A model generated the notes under the pieces. That model was not told where the DNA came from, made no database searches, and saw only the letters and a list, made by a program, of their open reading frames with translations. The translations under genes and the position numbers were made by a program. A DNA stretch of 64,000 nucleotides from the NCBI RefSeq assembly GCF_007830315.1, contig NZ_VLKJ01000003.1, forward strand, positions 248,001 through 312,000, given 5' to 3'. The stretch comes from Novosphingobium taihuense. Its GTDB lineage: Bacteria > Pseudomonadota > Alphaproteobacteria > Sphingomonadales > Sphingomonadaceae. Below, piece after piece: positions 1 through 14,576 of this stretch; the first letter of the stretch is position 1, and the number at the start of each line of letters is the position of its first letter.

Positions 1-2337
1 GACAACAAGGTCACGGGCGACGTGATCTACCTGTCGGCGATGGAAGAGCAGAAGCACACCGTCGCGCAGGCTTCGGCCGAATTGACGGCAGACGGTTCGT
101 TCGTCGAGGAACTCGTCTCGGCTCGCCAGAACGGCGAATTCGTGATGAGCCCGCGCGATCAGGTCACCCTGATGGACGTTTCGCCCAAGCAGCTCGTCTC
201 GGTTGCCGCCTCGCTTATTCCGTTCCTTGAAAACGACGACGCCAACCGTGCGCTCATGGGCTCGAACATGCAGCGTCAGGCCGTTCCGCTGATCAAGGCG
301 GACGCCCCGTTCGTCGGCACCGGCATGGAAGAGACCGTGGCGCGCGATTCGGGCGCCGCGATCTCGGCCCTGCGCTCGGGTGTGGTCGACCAGGTTGACG
401 CCACCCGTATCGTGATCCGCGCCTCGGGCGATATCGAACCCGGCCAGTCGGGCGTCGACATCTACCGCCTGCAGAAGTTCGAACGCTCGAACCAGTCGAC
501 CTGCATCAACCAGCGTCCGCTGGTGAAGGTGGGTGATCTGATCGAGAAGGGCGACATCATCGCCGACGGTCCCTCGACCGAGTTCGGCGAGCTGGCGCTG
601 GGCCGCAACGTGCTCGTCGCGTTCATGCCCTGGAACGGCTACAACTACGAAGACTCGATCCTGATCAGCGAACGCATCGTCAAGGAAGACGTCTTCACCT
701 CGATCCACATCGAGGAGTTCGAAGTCATGGCCCGCGATACCAAGCTCGGGCCTGAAGACATCACCCGCGACATCCCGAACGTCGGCGAGGAAGCCCTGCG
801 CAACCTCGACGAAGCGGGCATCGTCTACATCGGCGCGGAAGTTCACCCCGGTGACATCCTCGTCGGCAAGATCACCCCGAAGGGTGAATCGCCGATGACG
901 CCGGAAGAGAAGCTGCTCCGCGCGATCTTCGGTGAAAAGGCCAGCGACGTGCGCGACACCTCGCTTCGCCTGCCCCCGGGCGTTGCCGGCACGATCGTCG
1001 ACGTTCGCGTCTTCAACCGTCACGGCATCGAGATCGACGACCGTACCCGCGCCATCCAGAACGAGGAAATCGAGCGCCTCGCCAAGGACCGTGAGGACGA
1101 GCGCGCCATTCTCAACCGCGCAACCTTCAACCGCCTCAAGGACATGCTGCTCGGCCAGGTTTCGGCAGCAGCGCCCAAGGGCATCAAGAAGGGCGAAGTC
1201 ATCGACGAGCAGGTGCTTGCCGATGTCGAGCGCTACGAATGGTGGAAGTTCGCGGTTGCCGATGATGCGCGCCAGCAGCAGCTGGAAGCGGTCAAGGCGC
1301 AGTACGACACCGCTGTGAAGGCGATCCAGGAGAAGTTCGAGGACCGCAAGGAAAAGCTCGAGCGTGGTGACGAACTCGCCCCCGGCGTGCTCAAGATGGT
1401 CAAGGTCTTCGTCGCGGTGAAGCGCAAGCTGCAGCCGGGCGACAAGATGGCCGGCCGTCACGGCAACAAGGGCATCATCAGCCGCATCCTGCCGCAGGAA
1501 GACATGCCGTTCCTCGAGGACGGTACGCCTGTCGACTTCGTGCTCAACCCGCTGGGCGTGCCTTCGCGCATGAACGTCGGGCAGATCTTCGAAACGCACC
1601 TTGGCTGGGCCGCCCGCGGTCTTGGCAAGCGCATCGGCGCGGCTCTCGATTCATGGCGCGAGGCCAACCCGAACCCCGAAGCCGGTCAGCCGCCGGAAGC
1701 GGTGCGCGAGCTGCTCAAGGAGATCTACGGCTCGAACTACACCGACGAGATCGACGCCCGCAACGACGAGCAGATCATCGACTTCGCCCAGTCGGTCCGC
1801 CTCGGCGTGCCGATGGGCTCGCCGGTGTTCGACGGCGCGGTCGAAAAGGACGTGACCGACATGCTGCGTCTGGCCGGGCTCGATGAATCGGGTCAGGTCA
1901 CGCTGTTCGACGGTCGCACCGGCGATGCCTTCGACCGCAAGGTGACCGTGGGCATGAAGTACGTGCTCAAGCTGCACCACCTTGTCGACGACAAGATCCA
2001 CGCCCGTTCGATCGGGCCGTACTCGCTCGTCACCCAGCAGCCGCTGGGTGGTAAGGCGCAGTTCGGTGGCCAGCGCTTCGGCGAAATGGAGGTCTGGGCG
2101 CTCCAGGCCTATGGCGCGGCCTACACGCTGCAGGAAATGCTCACGGTGAAGTCGGACGACGTGGTCGGCCGCACCAAGGTCTACGAAGCGATCGTCAAAG
2201 GCGACGACACCTTCGAGGCCGGCATTCCCGAAAGCTTCAACGTGCTCGTCAAGGAAATGCGCTCGCTCGGCCTCAACGTCGAACTGTCGTCGATCGACGA
2301 CACCGACGACGACGGTCTCGCGCAGGCGGCGGAGTAA
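1..2337 (+). CDS. rpoB: RNA polymerase beta subunit, C-terminal part (5' end outside window)
   Basis: This is the catalytic beta subunit of DNA-dependent RNA polymerase, acting in the cytoplasm in the alpha2-beta-beta'-omega core. The reading frame is open from base 1, so about 778 residues are visible and the N-terminal part, including the rifampicin region, lies upstream of the window. Visible hallmarks are the [12 protein letters not shown] stretch near visible residue 480 and the C-terminal [20 protein letters not shown] and [19 protein letters not shown] motifs, which form the switch/clamp region contacting beta'. It ends in an acidic tail rich in Asp. rpoC follows 90 bases downstream on the same strand, the usual rpoBC order. 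Phe is almost always TTC and codon bias is strong, as expected of a highly expressed gene. Identification is certain. Confidence 0.98.
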   Translation, partial: DNKVTGDVIYLSAMEEQKHTVAQASAELTADGSFVEELVSARQNGEFVMSPRDQVTLMDVSPKQLVSVAASLIPFLENDDANRALMGSNMQRQAVPLIKADAPFVGTGMEETVARDSGAAISALRSGVVDQVDATRIVIRASGDIEPGQSGVDIYRLQKFERSNQSTCINQRPLVKVGDLIEKGDIIADGPSTEFGELALGRNVLVAFMPWNGYNYEDSILISERIVKEDVFTSIHIEEFEVMARDTKLGPEDITRDIPNVGEEALRNLDEAGIVYIGAEVHPGDILVGKITPKGESPMTPEEKLLRAIFGEKASDVRDTSLRLPPGVAGTIVDVRVFNRHGIEIDDRTRAIQNEEIERLAKDREDERAILNRATFNRLKDMLLGQVSAAAPKGIKKGEVIDEQVLADVERYEWWKFAVADDARQQQLEAVKAQYDTAVKAIQEKFEDRKEKLERGDELAPGVLKMVKVFVAVKRKLQPGDKMAGRHGNKGIISRILPQEDMPFLEDGTPVDFVLNPLGVPSRMNVGQIFETHLGWAARGLGKRIGAALDSWREANPNPEAGQPPEAVRELLKEIYGSNYTDEIDARNDEQIIDFAQSVRLGVPMGSPVFDGAVEKDVTDMLRLAGLDESGQVTLFDGRTGDAFDRKVTVGMKYVLKLHHLVDDKIHARSIGPYSLVTQQPLGGKAQFGGQRFGEMEVWALQAYGAAYTLQEMLTVKSDDVVGRTKVYEAIVKGDDTFEAGIPESFNVLVKEMRSLGLNVELSSIDDTDDDGLAQAAE

Positions 2338-2344
2338 GGATCAC

Positions 2345-2367
2345 GGGCGGCGGCTCGTCCGCCGCCC
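2345..2367 (+). other. Perfect hairpin in the rpoB-rpoC spacer
   Basis: A nine-base inverted repeat, GGGCGGCGG and CCGCCGCCC around the loop CTCGT, begins eight bases after the rpoB stop. No T-run follows, so it is not a standard intrinsic terminator. It could be an mRNA processing or stabilising structure between the two polymerase cistrons. The structure is read directly from the sequence; its role is inferred. Confidence 0.5.
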
Positions 2368-2427
2368 TCCCCTTCGCAAAGAAATTCACGTCCAACGCCT
2401 CGTCATGAGGCAAGGGAACGGCACCAA

Positions 2428-6711
<4,284 letters not shown>

Positions 6712-6745
6712 GTTTCATCACCGGGTTCATGAATAACGCTAAATG

Positions 6746-6781
6746 AAAGGCCCCGCCGGCACAGCCTGGCGGGGCCTTTTT
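6746..6781 (+). terminator. Intrinsic terminator after rpoC
   Basis: A GC-rich hairpin with arms AAAGGCCCCGCC and GGCGGGGCCTTT, loop GGCACAGCCT, ends in a T-run 35 bases after the rpoC stop. It is a classic rho-independent terminator closing the rpoBC operon. Confidence 0.93.
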
Positions 6782-6888
6782 CATGCCAACCTTCTGCAAT
6801 CGACCGTAAACGCCACTATCCGGTACAAACGGCCAAATTAACCCGGCTGCTTCATGGCATATCCACTACAGTCATGAGGAGCACCGGC

Positions 6889-8691
6889 ATGATCAGCGAG
6901 CAGACCTCGCGTGGCACCAGAGTAGTCGTGGGCCTGATACTGGTCGCGATCATTATCGTGAGCATTGCCGTAAGCTATATCCGCTTCGGTGGACCGCTGC
7001 ATCGCCAGAACCTGCTGCAGGACGAGCTTCTCGCCGACATCCTTCCGCCGCCAGCGTTCGTCGTCGAGCCCTACCTTCACGCAACCTGGGTCCTGACCGA
7101 TCCCGGTCATGCTGCCCGCGCAAAGGCGGAGCTTGCCGAGGAACGTGCGCTCTTTGAACAGCGCAAGGCCTACTGGAAGACGGCGCCGATCCCGGAGGAA
7201 CTGCGCGCCGAAGTCGACGCGACAATCGGGACAGCGGATTCATTCTGGTCGGCCATAGACAAGCGCTACCTCCCTGCGCTGGATGCCGGGAACCTGGATG
7301 TGATGAAGCAGGTCCATCACGACGAGCTCGCACCGGCCTACCAGAAGCAGCATGACGCAGTGGAGCGCCTGGTCGAACAATCGACCGTCTATCGCACAGA
7401 GCTGATGGACCATGCGAATCGCCTTGTCATGATCTTGATCGTCGCATTTGCCGCGATCGCGCTGGCGGTCCTTGGCATCATCATCCTGGCCACAAGGACG
7501 ATCCGCCAACGCGTCGTCGCGCCGCTCGTGGAAACCGCGGAAACGATGCAGCGCATGGCCGACGGGGACTACCGGACCGAGGCCAGCGGTGCCGATCGCG
7601 ATGACGAGATCGGCATCATGGCCCGCGCCATCGCTGTGTTCCGCAGCAATGGGATCGCCCGCCAGAAGGCACAGGAGGAGCAGCAGGCCGTCGTGGCTGC
7701 GCTTTCGGCGGGGCTTGACTGCATGGCGCGCCAGAACCTCGAATATCGCATCGAGCAGACTTTTCCCGAAGGCTACGAAGAACTGCGGGCCAACTACAAT
7801 AGCGCGGTCGAGGCACTGGCTCTGGCCATGCGCACCGTGCGGGTCGGTGCGGCCAGCGTGATGACTTCGATCGCCGAAATCCGGGATGCCAGCGACGACC
7901 TTGCCCGCCGCAACGAACAGCAGGCGTCCAGCCTCGCGCAGACAGCTTCGGCCATGCGGAGCGTCACCGGAAGCGTGCGTGACACCGCTCTTGGGGCGAA
8001 GGACGTCCACGGCGCGATCAACTCCGCGCATGGCGAGGCGAGCAGCGGCGGTGACGTGGTGCGTCAGGCGGTTGCCGCCATGGCCGCAATCGAAGCCTCG
8101 GCGCAGGAAATCGGCAAGATCATCTCGGTCATTGACGGGATCGCCTTCCAGACCAACCTTCTCGCGCTCAACGCCGGGGTCGAAGCCGCCCGCGCTGGGG
8201 AATCTGGCAAGGGCTTTGCGGTCGTGGCGACCGAAGTCCGCGCGCTGGCCCAGCGATCGGCGGAAGCCGCACAGAACATCAAGACACTGATCGAGACCAG
8301 CACCAGCCAGGTCGGCGAAGGCGTCCGCCTCGTGGGCGAGACAGGCACCCGGCTGACCGGCATCGTTGACCAGATCGCAGCGGTCGATGTTCTGGTGTCG
8401 CAGATCGCCCAGTCAGCCGCGCGTCAGGCGGAAAGTCTCGAGCAGGTCAACGCCGAAGTCGCCGCCATGGACCGGATGACGCAGGCCAACGCGGCGATGG
8501 TCGAGGAATCGTCAGCCGCCACGCGCAGCCTGTCGGCGGAAGCCGAGCGCCTGACCACTCTGGTTTCGACGTTCCGGACGCGCGATGTCGACCATCGCCC
8601 CGGCCAGATCAGCAATCCGCACAACCTGCGCCGGACCTCTGCCCTCCAGACAGAACGCACCGTTCCCACCGTTGTCCGTTACGGCACCTGA
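6889..8691 (+). CDS. Methyl-accepting chemotaxis protein with periplasmic sensor domain
   Basis: This is a transmembrane chemoreceptor feeding a CheA/CheW pathway. A first membrane helix spans about residues 10-30, and a helical periplasmic region of about 140 residues (four-helix-bundle type, inferred) follows. A second membrane helix lies near 172-195, then a HAMP-like segment. The C-terminal signalling domain carries the conserved hairpin tip [20 protein letters not shown] near residue 415. I chose the ATG at 6889 because GAGGAG lies at the right distance before it; the in-frame ATG 15 bases upstream overlaps that ribosome-binding site. No chemotaxis kinase genes are adjacent, so it is an orphan receptor. 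The ligand cannot be read from the sequence. A second receptor lies near 45 kb. Confidence 0.92.
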   Translation: MISEQTSRGTRVVVGLILVAIIIVSIAVSYIRFGGPLHRQNLLQDELLADILPPPAFVVEPYLHATWVLTDPGHAARAKAELAEERALFEQRKAYWKTAPIPEELRAEVDATIGTADSFWSAIDKRYLPALDAGNLDVMKQVHHDELAPAYQKQHDAVERLVEQSTVYRTELMDHANRLVMILIVAFAAIALAVLGIIILATRTIRQRVVAPLVETAETMQRMADGDYRTEASGADRDDEIGIMARAIAVFRSNGIARQKAQEEQQAVVAALSAGLDCMARQNLEYRIEQTFPEGYEELRANYNSAVEALALAMRTVRVGAASVMTSIAEIRDASDDLARRNEQQASSLAQTASAMRSVTGSVRDTALGAKDVHGAINSAHGEASSGGDVVRQAVAAMAAIEASAQEIGKIISVIDGIAFQTNLLALNAGVEAARAGESGKGFAVVATEVRALAQRSAEAAQNIKTLIETSTSQVGEGVRLVGETGTRLTGIVDQIAAVDVLVSQIAQSAARQAESLEQVNAEVAAMDRMTQANAAMVEESSAATRSLSAEAERLTTLVSTFRTRDVDHRPGQISNPHNLRRTSALQTERTVPTVVRYGT

Positions 8692-8698
8692 CGCAAGA

Positions 8699-8730
8699 AA
8701 GGCCGGATACTCTGTCGAGCACCCGGCCTT
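8699..8730. terminator. Bidirectional hairpin between convergent genes
   Basis: An inverted repeat, AAGGCCGG and CCGGCCTT, sits between the convergent ends of the chemoreceptor gene and glpX. It has short T-rich flanks on both strands, best on the minus strand (TTTCTT). It probably serves as a shared terminator, but the T-runs are short. Confidence 0.5.
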
Positions 8731-8751
8731 CCGTCTGTCTGATATTGAAGA

Positions 8752-9744
8752 TCAGCGGCCCTTGCGGTGCTCGCCCTTGACCCAGCGGACGGTGCCCGAG
8801 GAGGCGCGCATTACGACGCTTTCGGTGGTCATGGTGCCGTTCTTGTGGACCTTGACGCCTGCCAGCAGCGAGCCGTCGGTCACGCCGGTGGCAGCGAAGA
8901 TGCAGTCGCCCTTGGCCAGTTCGATCAGGTCGTACTGCTTGTTCAGGTCCTCGATGCCCCACTTGCGGGCGCGGGCCTTCTCGTCCTCGTTGCGGAACAG
9001 GAGGCGACCCTTGAACTGCCCACCGACGCAGCGCAGCGCGGCTGCTGCCAGCACGCCTTCCGGTGCGCCGCCGGTGCCCATGTACATGTCGACGCCGGTG
9101 TCCTCGTTGGTCACCGCGATCACGCCCGCCACGTCGCCGTCCGGAATGAGCTTGATGCCGCAGCCGAGCGCGCGCAGCTCGTCGATCAGAGCGGAATGGC
9201 GCGGGCGGTCGAGCACGCAGACGTTGATGTCGCCAGGTGCCACGCCCTTTTCGGCGGCAACGGCCTTGACGTTTTCGGTCGGCGACTTGTCGAGGTCGAT
9301 GATGCCTTCGGGGTAGCCGGGGCCGACCGCGAGCTTGTCCATGTAAACGTCAGGCGCGTTGAGCAGGCCACCTTCTTCTGCGACGGCGAGCACGGCCAGC
9401 GCGTTGGGGCCGTCCTTGGCGGTGATCGTCGTGCCTTCGAGCGGGTCGAGCGCGATGTCGATCTTCGGCCCCTTGCCCGGGGCCGCGCCAACCTTCTCGC
9501 CGATGTAGAGCATCGGAGCCTCGTCGCGCTCACCTTCGCCGATCACCACGGTGCCGTCCATGTATAGCTCGTTGAAGGCAGCGCGCATGGCTTCGACCGC
9601 TGCAGCGTCGGCGGCCTTCTCGTCGCCACGGCCGATCAGGCGCGATGCGCCGATGGCGGCGGCTTCGGTCACGCGGACCATTTCGAGCACGAGAACGCGG
9701 TCGAGAACCTGGGATGCGGCGGGGATGATGGTCTTTTCGGTCAC
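8752..9744 (-). CDS. glpX: Fructose-1,6-bisphosphatase class II
   Basis: The enzyme hydrolyses fructose 1,6-bisphosphate to fructose 6-phosphate in gluconeogenesis and pentose regeneration, in the cytoplasm. At 330 residues it has the usual length of the GlpX family. Metal- and substrate-binding motifs are GEGERDEA at residues 69-76, LDPLEGTT at 99-106 and GTGGAPEGVLAAAALRC near residue 225. It lies downstream of hom on the same strand but is separated from it by an oppositely oriented gene, so it must have its own promoter in the 205-base spacer upstream. Some class II enzymes also act on sedoheptulose 1,7-bisphosphate, which cannot be decided here. Confidence 0.96.
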   Translation of the reverse strand: MTEKTIIPAASQVLDRVLVLEMVRVTEAAAIGASRLIGRGDEKAADAAAVEAMRAAFNELYMDGTVVIGEGERDEAPMLYIGEKVGAAPGKGPKIDIALDPLEGTTITAKDGPNALAVLAVAEEGGLLNAPDVYMDKLAVGPGYPEGIIDLDKSPTENVKAVAAEKGVAPGDINVCVLDRPRHSALIDELRALGCGIKLIPDGDVAGVIAVTNEDTGVDMYMGTGGAPEGVLAAAALRCVGGQFKGRLLFRNEDEKARARKWGIEDLNKQYDLIELAKGDCIFAATGVTDGSLLAGVKVHKNGTMTTESVVMRASSGTVRWVKGEHRKGR

Positions 9745-9949
9745 GATGGCTCCAGCTCAGACGGGTGGTACTGTAGTGCTCTACTACCAGATCGGTTCAG
9801 CCAGTGTGCATGATCTCACCGGCAAGACCGGCTCGACGCAGCCCGCAAGCTGTGCAAACGTATGCGCAAACATCACTGTGTCGCGCAAAGAGTATTGCAT
9901 GGCACAGGTGACGCTGGTGTGATCTGGCACTAGACGCGAGGGAAGGGTC

Positions 9950-10420
9950 TTGTCGAGACAGAGAGTGGCAGTTCTGGCAGGCTTTGCGCTTCTTTTTGGC
10001 GCTGCGCCGCTTGCTGCGCAAGATTCAGCCCCCGCTCCGGCGCCGCCGGTTCAGGGCCCCACGATCACCGGCGCTGCGCAAAGCGATGCCGATGTCGCGC
10101 GTAATCTCCTGACCAACTCGCAGACGCAGCGGTGCAGGCCGATGCAGCGCTCGGACGGCACGATCGTCGTCTGCGGCGGCAAGGAAGCGAGCGAGCGTGA
10201 GCGCATTCCCCTGCGCGATGAAACCGACGGCGCGAAGTCGACCGATGACGGGTTGCCGCGCGCGCCAAATGTTTCGGGCCTGCGCGACTGCAGCCGCGGC
10301 TGCATCGGCCTGGGTGGCAAGCCGAACGAGATCTATCTGTTCGACATCAAGGCGCTGCCGCCGCCGCCGCCGGGATCAGACGCGGACCGCATCGCCAAGG
10401 GCGAGATTCCGGCGCCCTGA
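9950..10420 (+). CDS. Secreted protein of unknown function
   Basis: I do not recognise a family for this 156-residue protein. It has a signal peptide: basic start MSRQR, a hydrophobic stretch, and a likely cleavage after APLAAQ. The mature part is rich in Pro and Ala and has four Cys, two near residues 63 and 76 and two in DCSRGC near 123-127, which could form disulphides in the periplasm. A Pro-rich segment occurs near the end. The start is TTG with GAGGGAAGG just upstream; a GTG five codons later is a possible alternative. It is inserted between glpX and hom but points the other way, so it is transcribed alone. Confidence 0.7.
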   Translation: MSRQRVAVLAGFALLFGAAPLAAQDSAPAPAPPVQGPTITGAAQSDADVARNLLTNSQTQRCRPMQRSDGTIVVCGGKEASERERIPLRDETDGAKSTDDGLPRAPNVSGLRDCSRGCIGLGGKPNEIYLFDIKALPPPPPGSDADRIAKGEIPAP

Positions 10421-10434
10421 GAGCGCCGCGCGCT

Positions 10435-11742
10435 TCACTCGCCCAGAATGTGCATGACCAGCGGCGGTTCGGCGAGGACCGGTGAGCCTTCGAGCAGGCG
10501 CAGGGCCTCGGTGATTGCGCTTTCCGGGCCTTCGTGCGTGACCATCGAGACCATGACCGGGGCAGCGTCTGCGCCGCCCTTCTGGATCAGGCTCTCGATC
10601 GAGACGCCGGCATCACGCATGGCGGCGGTGATTTCGGCCAGCACGCCGGGCCGGTCGGCCACGGTGAAGCGGATATAGGCCTTGCCGGTGCGGTGGCCGA
10701 CGTCGGCGGGAGCCGCGCGGTCAAGCTCGGCCACGGGGATCGAGAACGGTGCGCCGATGTCGCCACGGGCGATGTCGATGAGGTCGGCAACGACCGCGCT
10801 GGCGGTCGGTCCATCGCCCGCGCCTGCACCCTGAAACAGGAGCCGACCGACGAAATTGCCCTCAGCCACGACTGCATTTGTCGCACCATCGACATGCGCC
10901 AGCGGATGGTCCCGGTGGACCAGATGCGGGTGGACGCGCTGGAACAGGCGGCGGTTGCCGTCTGCGTCAATCTCGGTATCGGCCATGCCGATCAGGCGGA
11001 TGAAGTAGCCCAGCGCGTCGGCCTGGGCGATGTCGGCCGCGAGTACGCGACGGATGCCCGTGGCTATGACCGGCTCGAAATCAACTGCAGTCCCGAATGC
11101 GATCGAGGACAGGATCGCCAGCTTGTGCGCCGCGTCGATGCCGTCGATGTCAAAGGTCGGGTCGCTCTCGGCATAACCCTTGGCCTGCGCTTCGGCGAGC
11201 ACGTCGGCGAAGTCGCGCCCGGTGTCCTCCATGGTCGAGAGGATGTAGTTGCAGGTGCCGTTGAGGATGCCATAGACCCGCGCGATCTCATTCGCGGCAA
11301 CGCCTTCCTTGAGGCCCTTGATCACCGGAATGCCGCCTGCGACCGCCGCTTCGAACTTGAGCGCGACCTTGGCCGCTTCGGCCTTGGTGGCAAGTTCGAC
11401 GCCGTGGTGGGCGATCATCGCCTTGTTGGCGGTGACGAGGGCCTTGCCGGCCTCGAACGTGGTGCGGGCAAGCGCCAGCGCCGGACCATCGGCACCGCCA
11501 ACCAGTTCGACCACGACGTCCACGTCCGGCCGCTCGCCAAGGATGACCATGTCGTCTTCCCAGGCATAGCGGGTGACGTCGAACCCGCGATCCTTCTGGC
11601 GATTGCGCGCGCTGACCGTGGTGATCACGATCGGCCGACCGGCGCGCCGCGCGATAAGATCGGCATTGGCCTCGATCAGCCGGATCACCCCGCCGCCAAC
11701 CGTGCCAAGCCCGGCCAGCGCGATGCGCAATGGTTCGCTCAT
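10435..11742 (-). CDS. hom: Homoserine dehydrogenase
   Basis: The enzyme reduces L-aspartate 4-semialdehyde to homoserine with NAD(P)H, the branch step towards threonine and methionine. It has 435 residues. The Rossmann motif GLGTVGGGV is at residues 11-19, and the catalytic/substrate region with KGLKEGVAANEI and GILNGTCNYI is near 165-190. A C-terminal ACT domain begins near residue 350 (RPGVLAEITAAMRDAGVSI) and probably mediates threonine feedback. Its 3' end is 15 bases from the convergent secreted-protein gene. A secreted-protein gene ends 85 bases upstream on the same strand. lysC and dapB of the same pathway lie elsewhere in this window. Confidence 0.97.
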   Translation of the reverse strand: MSEPLRIALAGLGTVGGGVIRLIEANADLIARRAGRPIVITTVSARNRQKDRGFDVTRYAWEDDMVILGERPDVDVVVELVGGADGPALALARTTFEAGKALVTANKAMIAHHGVELATKAEAAKVALKFEAAVAGGIPVIKGLKEGVAANEIARVYGILNGTCNYILSTMEDTGRDFADVLAEAQAKGYAESDPTFDIDGIDAAHKLAILSSIAFGTAVDFEPVIATGIRRVLAADIAQADALGYFIRLIGMADTEIDADGNRRLFQRVHPHLVHRDHPLAHVDGATNAVVAEGNFVGRLLFQGAGAGDGPTASAVVADLIDIARGDIGAPFSIPVAELDRAAPADVGHRTGKAYIRFTVADRPGVLAEITAAMRDAGVSIESLIQKGGADAAPVMVSMVTHEGPESAITEALRLLEGSPVLAEPPLVMHILGE

Positions 11743-11827
11743 GTCATTCCCGTCCGCTGGAATCAGCTATCTGTGCGCGGCGGGCCTTAGGGGACATGGG
11801 CCATGCGGGCAACAGCCCGATTGCGCC

Positions 11828-12721
11828 TTAGCGCTCCACCGCAGGGCGAGTGCGCGTGCATTCGCCGAGCTGTCCTACGACGAAGGCGTAGTCCTCAGCC
11901 GCAGCGCGCACCTGCGCGGCACTGCCCGAAAGGCTCGCGCCGGGCGGCATCGAGGGCGGCAGGCTGCAGGCGAGGCGATACCACGTGAGCGTATCGCGTG
12001 CGGGCGGGCGCGCCGCCTGATCGACGATCTCGGACAGGCTCACGCCCCAGTTGCGCTCCATACCGGGCCTGCGAATGACCGAGATCGAAACGGGCGCGTT
12101 GTTTTCGGTCTGCAGGAAGACCTGCGTTTCTCCTTCGCCGACAAGGTTGCCCGGCACGTACAGCACCTCGCGCACGCCGATGACGCGCGGCGGGGCTTCG
12201 GGGGAGAGCATTTCGGTGAGGATCGCTCGCGTGCGCATCTCGGTCTCGCCCGACCATGCGATTTGCGCGCCGCCGTCGACAAGGCGCAGCTCGCCCGGCC
12301 GGCCTGCGACTGTGCGGGCGAAGAGGAGGACAACGGCCTTCGACAACTTGGGCACCTTGCCCTTCGCATCGAGCGGGACGTCGGCCAGATAACGCACGGT
12401 TTCGCCCATGGCCGGGCCAGTCAGTACGGTCTGCGTCCTTGCCTCGACGAGCAGGCGGGCCATGCCGGGGGCAAGACCCGGAGTCTGTTCGGGCTTGAGC
12501 CGCGATGTCTTCCTGACCTGCGCACGCAGCACAACCTCTGCCGCGTCAGCCATCGAGGCGAGATCAGCATAGGTCAGCGGGGTCGCGGTATGGGGTGTGA
12601 CACCGCTGACATCGCTCCGAATCGGGGCGTTCTGCGCACGTGCGGAAGAGCCAGAGAATCCGGCAGTCAGCGCAACCGATGCGGCAATCAGGAGGGGGAA
12701 CGGGGATAGGAAAGCTGGCAT
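11828..12721 (-). CDS. Secreted protein of unknown function
   Basis: No family is recognised with confidence. The 297-residue protein begins with a signal peptide (MPAFLSPFPLLIAASVALTA), with probable cleavage after SARAQ. The rest is a globular periplasmic protein without membrane helices and only one Cys. An ORF extension of 24 codons upstream exists, but the ATG at 12721 has GGAG eight bases before it and begins directly with the signal peptide, so I prefer it. hom follows 85 bases downstream on the same strand and may be co-transcribed. I infer no function. Confidence 0.72.
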   Translation of the reverse strand: MPAFLSPFPLLIAASVALTAGFSGSSARAQNAPIRSDVSGVTPHTATPLTYADLASMADAAEVVLRAQVRKTSRLKPEQTPGLAPGMARLLVEARTQTVLTGPAMGETVRYLADVPLDAKGKVPKLSKAVVLLFARTVAGRPGELRLVDGGAQIAWSGETEMRTRAILTEMLSPEAPPRVIGVREVLYVPGNLVGEGETQVFLQTENNAPVSISVIRRPGMERNWGVSLSEIVDQAARPPARDTLTWYRLACSLPPSMPPGASLSGSAAQVRAAAEDYAFVVGQLGECTRTRPAVER

Positions 12722-13067
12722 TACGGTATCTCCGGCACCATGCAGGCTTGCAAGGGCCCTTCGTTTCTGGCTGATTTCAGGCAGTGCAACCATGAATCAC
12801 CAGTTAACGGATAAAGCATTTGCGCGCCTTTGGCTTCGCCGTTAAAGATGCAGCCGTTCGGGCAATCCAAAAACAAGCAGCCCGACGCTTGCCGCCGCCA
12901 AACCCCCTGGTTTGATGTCGGCGGACCGGGTTGCCGGCAGGGTGGATTGAAATTTGCTGGATTGGCCTTCGGGCAGGACGGTGATCCTGCGCGCGGGCTC
13001 CACCTTGGTCAGGGCCGTATTGCGCGTGCTCCGTGTCCGGGTGGGCGATCAGGAGTATTGGAGCTGA
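12722..13067. other. 346-base spacer between divergent genes, nothing recognised except the tonB leader
   Basis: This gap separates the minus-strand secreted-protein gene from tonB and must carry both promoters. Short open frames run through it, but none has a ribosome-binding site or recognisable motif. I found no clear Fur box or sigma70 promoter by eye, though iron control of the tonB operon would be expected from the family. Confidence 0.5.
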
Positions 13068-13730
13068 ATGGCATACGCTGACCAACAGATGAGCGGTAAC
13101 AAGATCACCGCGCTCATCGTCGTTGCGATTCTTCATGTCGCCGTTGGCTACGCACTCGTTACGGGGCTGGCTCAAGAGGCGTTCAAGAAGGTCAAAGAGG
13201 TGACCTCGGCGGTCAACATCGAGGAAGAGAAGCCGCCGGAGGAGCCGCCGCCGCCGCCGCCTCCGAAGGAGAACACGCCGCCACCGCCGATCGTCGCGCC
13301 TCCGCCGCCGATCAGCTTCAACGCGCCTGCTCCGCAGGTGCAGACGGTCAACGAAGCCCCCCCGATGCCGGCTCCCCCGGCGCCGGTCGCGCTTCCCGCG
13401 CCGCCTGCAGCTCCGCCCCCGCCCCGGTTCACGCCGAAGGCTGCTGTCCCCAAGGGTCAGCCGGGCAACTGGGCTACGTCGAACGACTACCCATCGCGTG
13501 CGCTTCGCGAAGAGCGTGAAGGCACCACGGGTTTCCGTGTCACCATCGGCACCGATGGCAAGGTTACGGACTGCCAGATCACCAGGTCTTCAGGCAGCCC
13601 CGATCTTGACGAGGCCACGTGTTCCAACGTCCGTCGCCGCGCGCGCTTCCAGCCCGCGACCGATGGCGAAGGGCAGCCGACCACGGGCTCGTACTCGAAC
13701 TCGATCCGCTGGGTTATCCCGAAGGATTGA
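13068..13730 (+). CDS. tonB: TonB energy-transducer protein
   Basis: TonB couples the proton motive force harvested by ExbB/ExbD to outer-membrane TonB-dependent receptors. The 220-residue protein has a short cytoplasmic N-terminus, one membrane anchor near residues 13-33 (ITALIVVAILHVAVGYALV), and a long Pro-rich periplasmic spacer from about 50 to 125 with repeated PPPPP blocks. A C-terminal TonB domain follows from about 140 (YPSRALREEREGTTGFRV...). Two Cys near residues 166 and 183 could form a disulphide. An ATG eight codons in is an alternative start; the first ATG has GGAG four bases upstream. It is the first gene of a four-gene operon with exbB and two exbD genes. Confidence 0.95.
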   Translation: MAYADQQMSGNKITALIVVAILHVAVGYALVTGLAQEAFKKVKEVTSAVNIEEEKPPEEPPPPPPPKENTPPPPIVAPPPPISFNAPAPQVQTVNEAPPMPAPPAPVALPAPPAAPPPPRFTPKAAVPKGQPGNWATSNDYPSRALREEREGTTGFRVTIGTDGKVTDCQITRSSGSPDLDEATCSNVRRRARFQPATDGEGQPTTGSYSNSIRWVIPKD

Positions 13731-13812
13731 TTCGCCTCACGGATTTGACACGGAAGTCCGGCACCTGACGGCTTTCACGCACTTTGATTTGAATTGAAGA
13801 GGAAGACTCGCA

Positions 13813-14568
13813 ATGTTCATCTACGCTCTTGCTGCTGCCGCTGGCGCCGCAGCGCCGCAGAAGTCCTTCGGCATCAAGGAAGCGCTGTTTCCCAACGGCC
13901 AGCCCAACTGGATCGGCATCGCCACCCTCGTGATCCTCGCGATCATGTCGTTCGGCTCGTTCTACATCCTGTTCACCAAGCTCATGGAGCAGAACAAGAT
14001 CATGGGCCAGTACAAGAACATCGGCACTTTCTGGCGCGCCCCTTCGCTGCGTGAAGGCGCAGCCAAGCTCGAGAAGAACTCGGCATGGCGCCAGATCGTC
14101 GACGACGGCATCGCCGCCGAAGACCAGCACTCGAAGATGACCGACGCCATGGAAGCCCATGACTGGCTGCACGGTTCGCTCGCCCGCTCGGAAGCGTTCG
14201 TGAACGCTCGCCTCGCCGGTGGCCTGCCGTTCCTCGCAACCGTGGGCGCTACCGCACCGTTCATCGGTCTGTTCGGTACCGTGGTCGGCATCTACAACGC
14301 GCTGATCAACATCGGTCTCGCTGGTTCGGCTTCGATCGACAAGGTCGCAGGTCCGGTCGGTGAAGCTCTGATCATGACCGCGCTTGGTCTGCTCGTCGCC
14401 GTTCCGGCCGTGCTTGCCTACAACTGGCTGCAGGCTCGCAACAAGAAGATCGCCGAACTGCTCTCGGGCTTCTCGACCGATCTGCTGGCGAACATCAACT
14501 CGAAGGGCGCTGTGAAGCCGGCTCTTCCGGCTGCACCGGCTACCCCGGCAGCACCCGTCAAGAAGTAA
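13813..14568 (+). CDS. exbB: ExbB proton-channel protein (MotA/TolQ/ExbB family)
   Basis: ExbB forms the pentameric inner-membrane scaffold of the TonB motor. The 251-residue protein has three membrane segments: about residues 34-56 (LVILAIMSFGSFYILF), 137-160 (LPFLATVGATAPFIGLFGTV) and 177-200. The central cytoplasmic loop is long, as is typical, and an Ala/Pro-rich tail ends in KK. GAGGAAG precedes the ATG. It lies 82 bases after tonB and 118 bases before the first exbD; that second spacer contains two hairpins. Confidence 0.95.
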   Translation: MFIYALAAAAGAAAPQKSFGIKEALFPNGQPNWIGIATLVILAIMSFGSFYILFTKLMEQNKIMGQYKNIGTFWRAPSLREGAAKLEKNSAWRQIVDDGIAAEDQHSKMTDAMEAHDWLHGSLARSEAFVNARLAGGLPFLATVGATAPFIGLFGTVVGIYNALINIGLAGSASIDKVAGPVGEALIMTALGLLVAVPAVLAYNWLQARNKKIAELLSGFSTDLLANINSKGAVKPALPAAPATPAAPVKK

Positions 14569-14576
14569 TCAGAATT

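Noticed and set aside
10534..11790. A long plus-strand frame opposite hom
   Set aside because: It is antisense to a clear homoserine dehydrogenase and has no protein-like features.
12830..13081. An 83-codon frame just upstream of tonB
   Set aside because: It overlaps the tonB start, lacks a ribosome-binding site and looks like leader sequence.
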